A DNA stretch of 64,000 bases from Klebsormidium nitens (taxonomy: Eukaryota > Streptophyta > Klebsormidiophyceae > Klebsormidiales > Klebsormidiaceae). The notes under the pieces were generated by a model, which saw only the letters and a list, made by a program, of their open reading frames with translations, was not told the DNA's origin and made no database searches. A program made the position numbers and the translations under genes. Location of the stretch: assembly GCA_000708835.1 (NCBI GenBank), contig DF237070.1:62001-126000 (forward strand), given 5' to 3'. This document shows, piece after piece, positions 22,401 to 32,800 of this stretch. The stretch's first letter is position 1, and every line of letters starts with the position of its first letter.

Positions 22401-24474
22401 GATCTTGCCGATCCTTGATACACAACCTCAAAACAGAGCAATGATCGAGCCCCTGCCCTTCCTATCACCGCAACGAACCTGGTCCAATCCTAACAGCGGA
22501 GTTTCGGGCGCTTGCCTGAGCCTCGTCTCCTCTCGCGCTTCCTCCTGTTCCTCAGCGACCATCACTTGCAGCGGCAGCGCTCCCCTCACCGGATTCAGCA
22601 GCTGCAGGCTCTCCGCTACGACCTGTACGAAGAGATTCTTGAGCATTCAGTAGCGTTAGAATCTTGTCAAGCTACCAGTCGGATATGCAGGTCGAAAACA
22701 GGCTTTCGTGAAGGTATGCCCTAGGTAACCAAAAGAGAACTTAATAGGAACCGCAAAAACTTTGCGAAAGCAAAGAACAGCAAGAGCGATTGTGTAGCCG
22801 AAGGTTGAGGCTCGTAGTGACAATCACGAGTAGCCAGGGGACCATTAGCAAGTTACTACAGGCCCGATAAATCAGATCTGCAAGCTTGGCATTGTCGTAC
22901 AACTGACAGGGAATATTGAGCTTCTTGCTCGACGAAACATTAGAATTCTATCTTTCGATAGTCCTGGACAAGTTCCTGCTGCCCTCAGACATGGTGCAAA
23001 AGTCGAAGCACACACCTCGACCTCCCCCGTTGGCATGTTTGGATTGACCATTTCGTCCGGTCGCGGCTGCACTGTGCCCTCCACAACGACCACGTACTCT
23101 AGTCGCACCCTCTCGGCGGCCAGGTGAACCGCAGCAAAGCGTGTCGGGTTTGACACTATCTGCACCAGCACAGTTGCCAACTGTCAAACCACTGCAGGTT
23201 TACTTTCTGTACAAGCGACGAAAGGAGGAACGACTATTCTAGTCGCACCCTGTCTGCGGCCAAGTATTTATGCCGCAAACAGCCAGATAAGAGACCTAAA
23301 GCTTGAGCATGTTCAAAGGTGCTGTGCTTAGTCGTTGGAAATGTTTCAAAGTCGGCGAGTTTGAACCACATGAGGAGGCAAGTAGCCCAAGTAGCGGGGT
23401 GTTATGCAGGTTCTGATCACGCTCCGGCAAAAGGCTCAATTTTGAGGACCTTGAAGGGCACTTCTCGAACTCAGAGAACAGGATACACACATCACTCCAT
23501 AATCAACCCGTGTAGACAACAAACGCAACATTTGATTGTGTTTTTTGACTCCAAAATTGGGCCTCTCAAGGAACATTGCAGATGAGTCGTCTGTGTCAGA
23601 TCAGAGCAGAGGTTCCTCTTTGTCATCTCTCTTTCAGCTCAAGAACAGCAACAGGTCGCCAAGAATTGAAAGGCACCACTTCTGCCCTCAAGATTCACAG
23701 AGTCTGTCATTTCCATCCAGGTTTGGCCCTCCTATCATGACGCTGGTTGTATGAAGAATCAACACGGCAAGCACGATTTGGAGATTCAACGGACAGGTTT
23801 GGGCAACCACCACCACATCATCGCTGTCAACTTGTCACCAACGCTTACACACTGTTTTGGGCAATTGATACACACTTTTTCTGAGAAACCAGGTGATCAG
23901 GAAGGATAATCAACATATGTGACAAAGCCACAGCACTGCCGACCTGGATGATCCCTGTGTGATCCCTTAGGTTCACAAATGCCACCCCCCCATGACTCCT
24001 CTGCTGTGCCACCCACCCACAGAGCCTCACGCTCTTCCCCACGTCCGCTTTTGTGAGCTGTCCGCACGCGTGCGTCCGGTTCGTCCAAACCAGGCCCTCA
24101 GCCAATGGCAGCGGGTCTGCATCTCCTGATGCATCAGCGGTCTCCAATTGTTGTGTTTCTGCAACGGCCGCTGCTCTGATTTGTTGTCTCCCTAGTTTCT
24201 GGGGGGCTTCATTGTGACGAATCGAACGCAAAGCCTGAGAACAACCACTTAAAAAGGACCGGTGCATTTGGGGCCCGAGATTGGAAGCTGATGGAAGGTT
24301 GCATTTGCTGAGACGTTTGTGCCTGGAGCCAACTAAGTTTGGAAGGGCTTGGACGATGCCACGGCATTGTAGACTTACTTCACATTGTGTGGCCCAGCTA
24401 GCACTTTGATGGCACTTCCTCAAGACTGATTGCAGGGCCGGCCGCTGAGCAGAGAGAGAAGCCATGCTGCCCAT
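16475..24474 (-). CDS. DARS2: Aspartyl-tRNA synthetase, bacterial type, organellar
   Basis: Charges tRNA-Asp in plastids and/or mitochondria. Exons in transcription order: 24474-23944, 23159-23016, 22622-22516, 21946-21763, 21379-21288, 21077-20957, 20501-20346, 19742-19580, 18412-18225, 17974-17804, 17363-17283, 17006-16949, 16647-16475. They join in phase to 722 codons. Seen: a Ser/Arg-rich transit-like N-terminus (about 1-125); OB-fold anticodon-binding domain from about 130; motif 1 region near 290; motif 2 [17 protein letters not shown] at 354-370; a GAD-type insertion (about 440-570) that marks the bacterial class; and motif 3 with GLDR at 671-674 close to the C-terminus. Intron 3 uses a GC donor (AG|GCAAGC). 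Seven of the twelve downstream exons begin with GT, and several introns hold copies of the next exon's start. A longer frame from 24729 is open, but I prefer the ATG at 24474 or 24465. Bacterial ancestry through an organelle is inferred from the class. Confidence 0.93.
18003..18056 (-). repeat. Decayed copy of an internal segment of AspRS exon 10
   Basis: Read on the minus strand it encodes [14 protein letters not shown], a clear relative of [13 protein letters not shown] in exon 10 (coded at about 17850-17905). It lies just upstream of exon 10 in transcription order, within intron 9, and is not joined to a usable splice site. Confidence 0.75.
18535..18608 (-). repeat. Pseudo-exon copy 1 of AspRS exon 9 start
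   Basis: On the minus strand a CAG|GT acceptor is followed by a frame reading [20 protein letters not shown], close to the functional [20 protein letters not shown] at 18412. After the alanine/leucine end it diverges (PVRE instead of LERC) and soon meets a stop. It is 196 bp from the functional acceptor and part of a series of four. Confidence 0.88.
18720..18785 (-). repeat. Pseudo-exon copy 2 of AspRS exon 9 start
   Basis: It retains a CAG|GT acceptor and a DTIPTVAS-coding block but has further substitutions (for example LEDSQSAL). It is 177 bp beyond copy 1. The flanking intron sequence, including GATGGGACCGGAAGGAAG, also resembles the intron next to the functional exon, so the repeat unit covers intron plus exon start. 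Confidence 0.85.
18912..18981 (-). repeat. Pseudo-exon copy 3 of AspRS exon 9 start, acceptor lost
   Basis: It codes [20 protein letters not shown] followed by PVRE, the same divergent tail as copy 1. The acceptor AG has become CG (CCGCGCCG|GT), so it should not be spliced. It is 196 bp beyond copy 2. The shared PVRE tail shows that copies 1 and 3 are closer to each other than to the functional exon. Confidence 0.87.
22041..22065 (-). repeat. Short copy of the AspRS exon 4 acceptor region, AG mutated
   Basis: AAGGTGGCGGTACGTGATTGG matches CAGGTGGCGGTACCTGAGTGG at the functional junction (21937-21957). On the minus strand the acceptor AG has become AC. It is about 110 bp upstream in transcription order. 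Confidence 0.6.
23236..23280 (-). repeat. Copy of AspRS exon 2 sequence inside intron 1
   Basis: TTCTAGTCGCACCCTGTCTG and a following GCGGCCAAG block match CTCTAGTCGCACCCTCTCGG and GCGGCCAGG of exon 2 (about 23097-23139). The match extends about 45 bp with a GC-rich tail. It lies upstream in transcription order. Confidence 0.72.
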
Positions 24475-25832
24475 GGCGGCCTCGTCTGCTATCCAAGCGG
24501 CAGAAAGTATTGCCTGCACCACTTTGGTGATCACCCAGACAAATCTTCCAAGTTCCAGAACAAGAGATTTTAATGAAGGGCATTTGAAATTGAAGGGAAT
24601 GACATTTGAAGAGAATTGTGAATGGCAATTGGCCGAATGGGTCTTCGACGACGAAACCGTTAACGAGGGCGGTAATGGTTTTGCTTGGGGGGTAAACTCC
24701 AGAAGCATATGTTCTGAGGTACATGACAAATCCAGCAGCCTTCAATGTTTCCAAATCCGGTTTGGAGCAGCGTCGAAGCAGGGACTCAACCATGGAAGTT
24801 CCGAAGCTCTGTGATCGGTCCCACTCAGATAGGGACATGGACATAAAATCCGCCATTTTGATTGGCCCGCGTGTCAAAAAGACCACCGGGGTTCAAGTCA
24901 TTGGAAATAGAATATGTTGCAACGTCATCTGTTCGTCATTTGAATGAATTTAGTGAGATCGGACGGTCAGAGTGAATCAATCACTGTATCGAACGGCCTC
25001 GTGGGGACCATTTGGTATTCCTGATTTTGTCGTATATCCGCTATAAGGGCGGGCATACACACCCTCATATCTCCTTTTTTCCCCTCATCTTCTTCTTTTT
25101 TCTCGTTTCTCTCTGCCTATACTACCTAAGGCCGCCCGAATTATATTTCCGGTTTCCTGTCCACCCCCTCCGGGGGTGGGTCGGTCGGTCGGAAGATTAT
25201 GATAAATATTCCTCAGAGAATGGTAAGGGTTATTCCGCCCAATAGCAGCGTTACCAGGCTCGTTTGACTGTCATACGGGTTATCCCGGTCCGTACCAACC
25301 ATCTGTGCTTAGCTTGGTATCAACTTGGACTGGATACAGAGGTACAGACCTTTCAGAGCATCAGCGTTGACCAAGTGCGTCTTATTGTCAGATGCAGAAC
25401 CACGTTTTTGTTCGACAATCGTCGTTTTTGACCTCCAGAATCCAGGAATATTATATCAGCCGACTCGGTTATTTCTCAAAATTCGGGTCGGTCGGGGACG
25501 GCAATCAAATTCGGACGGCCTAATAGTAAAAAATTTCCCGGGCTGTATCTCTTGGCTGTGAGTGGGACCCCACCTGTGATTCTGAAAAGGAAAATGACAA
25601 AGACCTTACAATCTTCCTGATAGGAAGTTCAAAATTTCCAATCCTTTGAAGGGGCCTTGGAGCAGGTTTGCCTGCGTCGTTCTCGAGTGAACTGCTTCAC
25701 TCAAGCTATTGCTCTCTCACAACCACCTTGAGTGGTCGCCTCTGTGATTGTGCACCTCTCTTCAATAAGAGCTTTGACAAACTGAGCTGAAGAAACAGTT
25801 TCTCGGGAAGTGCAATCTGTTTAGCGAACCAA
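24475..25832. promoter_or_regulatory. Divergent intergenic region between AspRS and EIF1AD
   Basis: 1.36 kb holding both promoters. A CT-rich tract at about 25074-25118 resembles plant Y-patch promoter composition, and tandem GGTC units lie at about 25180-25193. No open frame here has convincing coding features beyond the possible upstream extension of AspRS to 24729. Confidence 0.45.
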
Positions 25833-27485
25833 ATGAGCCGTGCTAGGAAGCACGTATCGGCCCGGGCACTGGGTGAATGTCCGGAGCTGGGGCCAAACGA
25901 GCGAATCATGCGGGTGGTAGCACCACGAGGGAGCAACCTGATTGAAGTAAGCGCTGCACTCGGCCAACTTGCAGAAATGCACTGTGATAGGCCAGCAGAT
26001 TGCAATGTGCTAATTATAGATAGTGTGGTCAGAGTGTGTTGGTATGCAGTGTGCTGATTGGAGGTGGTTGAGAAGGACGGTGGGGTGGTAGAGTCAACCA
26101 TCGGTTCATGATTCATGAGGCGACAGCCAACTTCACGTCGCCCACGCTGCCTTCTACAAGCAGTTCCGTGAGTGATCGTCTCAGATGTTTGACGTCAGCA
26201 ATGTGGAACACCAGGTTTGTAGTAGGGTGTTAGGACGGGCAAGTTGCAACAGTTGCTGTCTGGCATCATCCTGACCGGAAAGTTTCTGGGTTGCAGGTGG
26301 AAGATCCAGCTGGAAAAAGCACGCTCGCTCTCTTGCCTGCAAAGTTCCAAAAGATGCTCTGGGTTCGTCGAGGTAAGGCCTGTGACATGCTGTGCTCATA
26401 ATGTGGTGGTGGTGCAGCTCAGAACTGCAAAGCCCCTCTAACCAGGGTCATCTACTGGGTTAGCAAGATGTGACGGCGGCTTGTTGATTACTTGGCAGGA
26501 CGCAATCTTGCGTTTGCTGGATAAACCTAGAAGGAATTGTGCATCTCAAACTGTCCCTTGACATCCATTCTTTTTCCTATGATCAAAAACTTAGATCTTG
26601 TGCTCTAGGTGACGCGGATGTGATCGATCTTGAGGACTCGAATTGGACATTGAGCAGAGTTGCCTGTATTTTCTGATCCTATATGTGGAACTTTTTATGC
26701 GCAGGGAGTTTTGTGATGGTGGACGAAGCTGACCGGGAACGAGCGGAAGAAAGTGGGGGGAAGGTCACAGGCACCATATCGTGTGTCCTCTTTCCAGACC
26801 ATGTTCGCGAGCTGAGGAAACGGGGCAGCTGGTGAGTAGCATACAATTGACTGCTGTGACAAAGTCGTGGAAGCGTTACATGATTCTTTAACATGGAGGC
26901 TTATGGCCGTAGTGTCTACTGGTGAGGGCTTTAGAAAGAGGAAACCTTCCTTGAGCACTTCGATTTCATCGCTGTCACGATCAGAAGTGCATCAGCGCTT
27001 GTGGCACTACTCAATAGTCCAGGGACTCTCAATCGCTCTCAGTCCTCATGTGCGCTTTTGTTAGTGGTGCACAAAGCATGGTTCGTGTAGTGACTTAACC
27101 AAACAACGCAACTCGTTTGTGTTTCATCTGCAGGCCGGCAGCTTTTGACACGCTGGGGGCGGAGGAAATGTGTGATGCTTCGGAGCAGACGGTTTTAGAA
27201 AGGGCGACACATGCATTGGGACAAACAAGTCTAGAGAGGACAGCTGAGGCAACCAGCCTCGAAGAAAAGGATGCACTAAACAGCGAGAATGTTAGAGGAA
27301 CCAGGGCAGAGTCAGAGCCTGATTCTGAGGGGAGTGACGATGAGGGGCGAGCGCCATTAGAACGAAACCCCAACCATGGCAATAGACCAGGAGACGACTG
27401 GCAGAGTTCGTCTGAAGAGTCGGATGATGAGAAGGAAGACGAATTGCGAAAGCTGCCTAGCACAGCACTAAGGACGTCGAGATAA
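25833..27485 (+). CDS. EIF1AD: EIF1A domain-containing protein (EIF1AD, obelin/Haponin family)
   Basis: A small OB-fold RNA-binding protein related to translation factor eIF1A; the human protein is nuclear and linked to ribosome maturation and stress responses. Exons: 25833-25946, 26297-26372, 26705-26831, 27134-27485, joining in phase to 222 codons. Seen: RKHVSARALGE near the N-terminus, IMRVVAPRGSNLIEV, then KFQKMLWVRRGSFVMVDEAD, in the same order and spacing as EIF1AD (about 165 residues in human). The C-terminus is a long acidic serine-rich tail with SSEESDDEKED, as in the family but longer. Introns have GT-AG ends. Intron 1 near 26133-26165 has a weak resemblance to part of exon 2. It is convergent with NDUFB7. 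Confidence 0.9.
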
Positions 27486-29040
27486 TGCTCCGTTATATTG
27501 AGTCCTTTGGCCATCGGATCAATCAGAGAAATGTGTCTCTTTTGCTGGTACACATGCATTGAAGTCATTCAATCTCAGTGCCTATCCAACAGGGCACTCA
27601 TCAACAAGACAACGCTCAACTGACTATTGGAAGCATTGACAATCTAATCTGCTTTGATCATCAGAACATACATTGCGCGAGCGAGAGGAGTGCATTACAT
27701 GAAGACAATCATGGGACCGTCAGATGCATGGGCAACGTATTTATGGCCATCACATACTCTGCATGGGCCAAATCTATTTACTTGACTTGATCATGCTCGT
27801 ATGCCTTTCTGGCCGACCTGCAGGCAGTCACTCTCCGCACACACAATGGCTGATGCTTGCATGACTGTGCACTTAGTCAGTCAAGCGATGAAAAGATGTC
27901 ATGCAGCGTCATTGCCAAACTCTGAGTCCGCGCCTGTCAAGACATCCGAGTGCCAACCATCAATCGCTGTGGAAAGCTTCAAACGGCAATCACAAAGAAA
28001 AGGTTTGATTCCCCCATGATTTGCTGTTCATGATCAGTCAAAAGCTGGTCAAACATTGTTGATTGCCGTTTGTCCAAATTCTGGTCAAGAAACACAACGG
28101 CTGGAAGCAGGTGCTTTTGCTTTTGAGAACGAGTGCGGTGCTTCGACTGTCGGCGAGCCTTTGCATGTTTTGCGAAGGCCTTTTGGCAACGACTTCGCTG
28201 GAGAGGAATCGTAGGTTCGATTAGACTACTGAAACCACCTGCAAGGGGAGAAGAAAACGATTGACATGCTGCGAGCTTCTTACATAAGGACGCTGTCTTG
28301 TCTTTCCAAATGCCAGCTCCTCAGGGAGGTATAAGATGGAACGTCTGAAACTAGTCAGTTGTCTAAGTCAAAAACTCTTTTACACCTTCACCATGGGGGG
28401 ATGCACTTCAAACAAGATTCTTGTCCAGCAGACACACGTACAGTCGCAAATGAAAGAAAGTCTACAAAAGCAGCTGGTATGTTGCCCGAGCAGTAAGTTA
28501 TGAGATGTTACAATCGTCACATAAGGCCAAATAAACATGGAAGAGGACCCTCTGAGAATAATCAAACCTTGTTTACTGCGGCAACGAGGCAATCCTTGAG
28601 AAAGTATAGTGCGTACACTAGATTTTGGGCCTTGGCAACGAGATGTAGCTTCAAAGAATGCTCAAGTCCGTTTCCCATATACGCACCATCAGAACTTCCA
28701 CAAGCTAGCTCGCAGCAAGCATACAAGCTGTAGGAGAGCAGTGATGGCAACTAGGGAGTAAAAGGAGACTCTCCGGAAATATTTGCCCAGGTTGATCAAG
28801 AGAATGCACTTTGCCCGGCATGTCTGTACTTGGAGCAGGCTTCCATAATTTGGTCAGGTGCAACCACCGATTAGACCGCGAGTAGAATCCAATGCAGAAG
28901 CTGGCGCTGAATGCACTTGCTGAACTTACACTGACAATCAAAGAGATGCAAGTCATCTCAAACAGGAACCTTCCAATCGGATAGGCACCCTAATAGAACC
29001 TAAGAAATTCCTTCTCATGCGAGGAGAGGGCACTCACCAA
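27486..29040. other. Convergent intergenic region between EIF1AD and NDUFB7
   Basis: About 1.55 kb containing two 3' regions. I see no gene, repeat or element that I can support. The open frame at 28705-28956 (-) sits in the likely 3' UTR of NDUFB7 and has no family features. Confidence 0.5.
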
Positions 29041-29316
29041 CTAATGCTGCGGAGCTGCTGTGCCTGCTCTTATTGCATCCATCTTTTTCACCCGTTCCAA
29101 AAACAGCTCGTACTCACACGCCTCGTAGCCATGCCTTTCATCAACACACTTCCAGGGCAGGTACATTGTCTTTCGTCGGCACTGGTTTAGGGGGATCAGC
29201 AGATGTGCGCAGTGATCTCTGGACTCCAGCTTAATTTTCGCTTTTTGCATCTCTTCCTGCGTCGCGATCATCTCCCGTTCCGCCATTGGGCCGTCTCTCC
29301 AATCAAAGTGCCCCAA
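29041..29316 (-). CDS. NDUFB7: NADH dehydrogenase (complex I) 1 beta subcomplex subunit 7
   Basis: Accessory subunit of mitochondrial complex I on the intermembrane-space side. The CDS is a single uninterrupted exon of 91 codons. Seen: the twin CX9C (CHCH) fold, C36-x9-C46 in DHCAHLLIPLNQC and C57-x9-C67 in WKCVDERHGYEAC, both exactly spaced. The preceding MIATQEEM block is also conserved in plant homologues. The length is close to the plant family (about 100). The start at 29316 is the first in-frame ATG; a second at 29286 is possible. It imports by the Mia40/Erv1 disulfide relay (known for CHCH proteins) and has no cleavable presequence. It is divergent from the HAT gene. Confidence 0.93.
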   Translation of the reverse strand: MGHFDWRDGPMAEREMIATQEEMQKAKIKLESRDHCAHLLIPLNQCRRKTMYLPWKCVDERHGYEACEYELFLERVKKMDAIRAGTAAPQH

Positions 29317-29840
29317 CGTCCTGGGACGATTCGATCAGGAGGTTTGGGAGATACTTGTGCTCCGGCTCCTCTATATCAGAGTTGACGGACCACTTGATCG
29401 ATTTAGGAGCGTGTGACCCTGAAGAGCGCCCTGTTTGTCAAACACCTTTCTTTTTCAGTGCTCAGGATTCCCCTAGCTTTCCCTCTGCCACTGCTCTGGA
29501 CACCTTAGGCTTCCGACTTCAGCTTCCAAGTTCCAGGCTTTCTTCACATTGGTTCTGCTGCCGGTTCTGGTCAATCATGCTGATTGCCGAAATCTGTCGG
29601 GTTCGATTGCAAACCCTGTCAACAACCCACAACGCATGAAACAGAATTGGGCTCGAGCCATTCCAAACCAACCAAGGACCTCGACCTTATTCTTGCCCAC
29701 AGCAAAAATGGTAAACTTAACCCTATGAGTGCTCAGCTCGCATACGTAAATCCTTACTTCAATGTCTTTGGAATGTGGAATGTGGGGATGAGCTCAAAGC
29801 AGAGGTGGGATGCGCTCAAATCGGTCACCGCGTCAGAGCA
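29317..29840. promoter_or_regulatory. Divergent intergenic region between NDUFB7 and the HAT gene
   Basis: About 520 bp expected to contain both promoters and 5' UTRs. An open frame of the HAT gene extends upstream to 29775, but transit-like features begin at the ATG at 29841. I see no defined motif. Confidence 0.45.
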
Positions 29841-32800
29841 ATGGCCAGCTCAAGGAGCCTCTCTCAGAGGCCTTCTTGTGCTTCTCAGGCTGCTGTGTAC
29901 AGAGAGATTAGCTCGCCGGAAATTAGGCCATCGACAAAGGGTCTGCCTCGATGTTGGGGTGCAGACAGGCGAACATGCTTACAATCTTTTTGCGCAACTA
30001 AGCACAGCGCTTCCTTGCATGCTCTACACGTACAATCTGCAAAGGTTCCATTGAGAAGCCACCGCTTAGAACTATCAGGGCGCAAGGGTCGACACTGGAG
30101 GTCACATGCTACCACGTCGAACCATGTCGATAGCCTTGCATTGAGTCCTGAGAATCATGCAAAGAGAGAGGACTCTGAGGAGAAGACCTTTGAGACAGAA
30201 GCAGACCTTGAGAAAGACGACGATGTCATCGCTTTTGGTGTCGAGCTCAGCGACGAGGAAAGCACCGACGATGACGAGGGTGCGGAGAGCACTCTGGAAG
30301 ACGGTCCTACCGTACTCGCACGGCAAGCGCACCAAAAGGCGCTTAGGGCCGCCAGGGATCAGAGGTGGAGACTGGCGAGGCGGCTGTTTGAAAAAGGGGT
30401 GACAGACTTCCCGGACAATGCGCGCATTCTGACGAGCGCTGCAGTCTTTGAGCAGAAGCAGGGGAGGTATGCTGTCTCAAGGGAGTTGTTTCAGCGGGCG
30501 GTGGCAGTGGATTCGAAGAATGTGGTCGCCTTGCAGGTGAGGGTGTCAGTGTCCTCAGGTTTCTAGAAAAGTTGGTGAGCGTCTGCTGGGTGCATCAGTT
30601 ATGGGTCCTTTGCTCAGTCCTCTACCCCAACAGGGAGTTTGCCTGACTTTGAAGCTTCTTTTCGATCATTTAGTGGTGTAACAATGGAGGCGGCAATCGT
30701 GCCATACGGGGTATCTCTGCTACAAACACTGGGGTGTCTTCCCATCTGTCGTACCAATGACCAGTGATCTTCTGACTGAAATAGCATGCCTTCAATGCAG
30801 AACCCCCTTAGCACCTCTCCCGAATCTTAAACACCCAACTTTTAACCACGCAACCTTTTACCCCCTGACCGACTTCAACCCTTTTACCCCCATCTAACCG
30901 CCCCTATACCCTGCCCAGGCCTGGGCTCTCATGGAGTCTCGCTGCTGCAACCCCAGTTGGCGCCGCCGCGTGCGCTCGCTCTTCGAACAAGCCACGTCAG
31001 CAGACCCCTCGCACGCCCCCGCTTGGCAAGCCTGGGCCGTCTTTGAGTGGAAGCAGGGGCGCGCCGCGCTGGCCCGCCAGCTGTTTGAGAAGGCGACGTC
31101 GGCGAACCCGAAGCACGCCCCAAGTTGGCAGGCTTGGGCGCTGGTAGAGAGCAAGGCGGGGCAGTGTGAAAAGGCTCGGGCCCTGTTTGGGAAGGCGCTG
31201 GAGGCGGACCCTGGGCATTTGCCTGCGATTCTGGCGTGGGCAAGGGTGGAGTGGGGCCTCGGAGAGATGGCCAAGGGGCGGGAGCTGTTTGAGAGGGGGG
31301 TGAAGAGGGCGGGGAAAGCGTCGCTGGCGCTGTTGCATGTGAGTTTCTTTAGATCTGAGAGCTCTGCAAAACCACAGAACGAACTCAGAAAACGGGCTCT
31401 TAAGCCCTACTGTGACTCTTGGAAGAACCTCTTGATCGGGCAACTCCAAGATTGGTCTCATATTACCAAGATCGTCAGATGTAGACACCGGGACTGCTAC
31501 ATGCGAAGCTGTTTCAGTGGTCCTTCCCCTGCTCACCCATCAATGACACCGCCGCAATGTCAACAAAGAGGAGGGAAACGTCCACATTAGAGACAACAAT
31601 CAGGAAACGGCCGTCGAACGTGATGGTAATCTGTAAGGCCCTGATGAGGGCTCCAAGGCTAGCTTTAAGTATCTGATTCCTTTTAACAGGACTGGGCCAG
31701 ACACGAGGCACGCAGCAAGCACTTCGGACGCGCGCGCCAGCTGTACCGCAAGGCCGCGGATCTGTACCCCGGCGCTCCGCAAGCGTGGCTGTTGTGGGGC
31801 AAACTAGAGCAGGAACTCCAAAAGTACGACCGCGCCCGGGAGCTCTTCACGAAAGGCCTGCATGCGAGCCATGGCGATAATGAGATCATGTCGCATGCTC
31901 TTGCGATGCTCGAGAAGGTAAGCGATCCTATTTTTTAAATTTCGCTCCCTGGTCTGCAGGTCCTTGGTTGTGCTTGCAGGCAGCGCGGCTCAGTCGGCGG
32001 TTGCTGAGACCTGTTTCCAATTACATCGATTTGCTTCCCCGTATGTTTCTCAACTGTCTCGTAAAAAATCCGAGAGCACCGTTTGAAATTTTGGAGACCT
32101 CCGGTCACTTTGCAGGGCATTGTTCTAGCGCTAGAGGGCAATGGTTCTGCTCTAAGTCGTCAAGACCGCCAGGCATGGCCCCATCAACCGTTGTAACCTC
32201 ATGAAGCAAGTTGATTCCAACTCGGTTCAATGCTAACGCACGCGAGACGGCAAGGAGCCACGGGAATCATTCTCGAAGCCGACCCTCCTTCCGTGATCAC
32301 GCTTGAGTGGTCAGACTCCCGCAGTCAGGCAACGAGTGACGACTTCACTTCCTAGATTCTGATCCCCAGTGACGTCCTCCTGTGCCGTCCTCAGTTTTCG
32401 GGCTTTAAGTCTCTCAGATACTCGCAATCAGGCAGCGGTTTACGACCCCAGTCAATCTTTCTTTACTCGAGACGTTCTCCTGTTGCCAATCCCCGGAAGC
32501 TGGCACTTCAGACCGCACACAGCGCATTCTGGCGGAGATGGTGCACCAACCGGGGCAACATTGATGCGTGGTCAAGTCACGCAACCAGGCAAAACTTGAC
32601 GACTCGGTTTTTGATTCTCCTCAACCGGTGACGTCCTCCTACTGCCGTCCTCAGGAAGCTGGCAACCCGGACCGCGCGCAGCGCAATCTTGCGGAGCTGG
32701 TGCAGCGCGACCGGGGCGCTTGCACGTGGTCAGATTACGCAATCAAGCAAGAGTTGATGACTTATCCCCTCTGGGTTTCTCGCTTGATGACATCTTTCTC

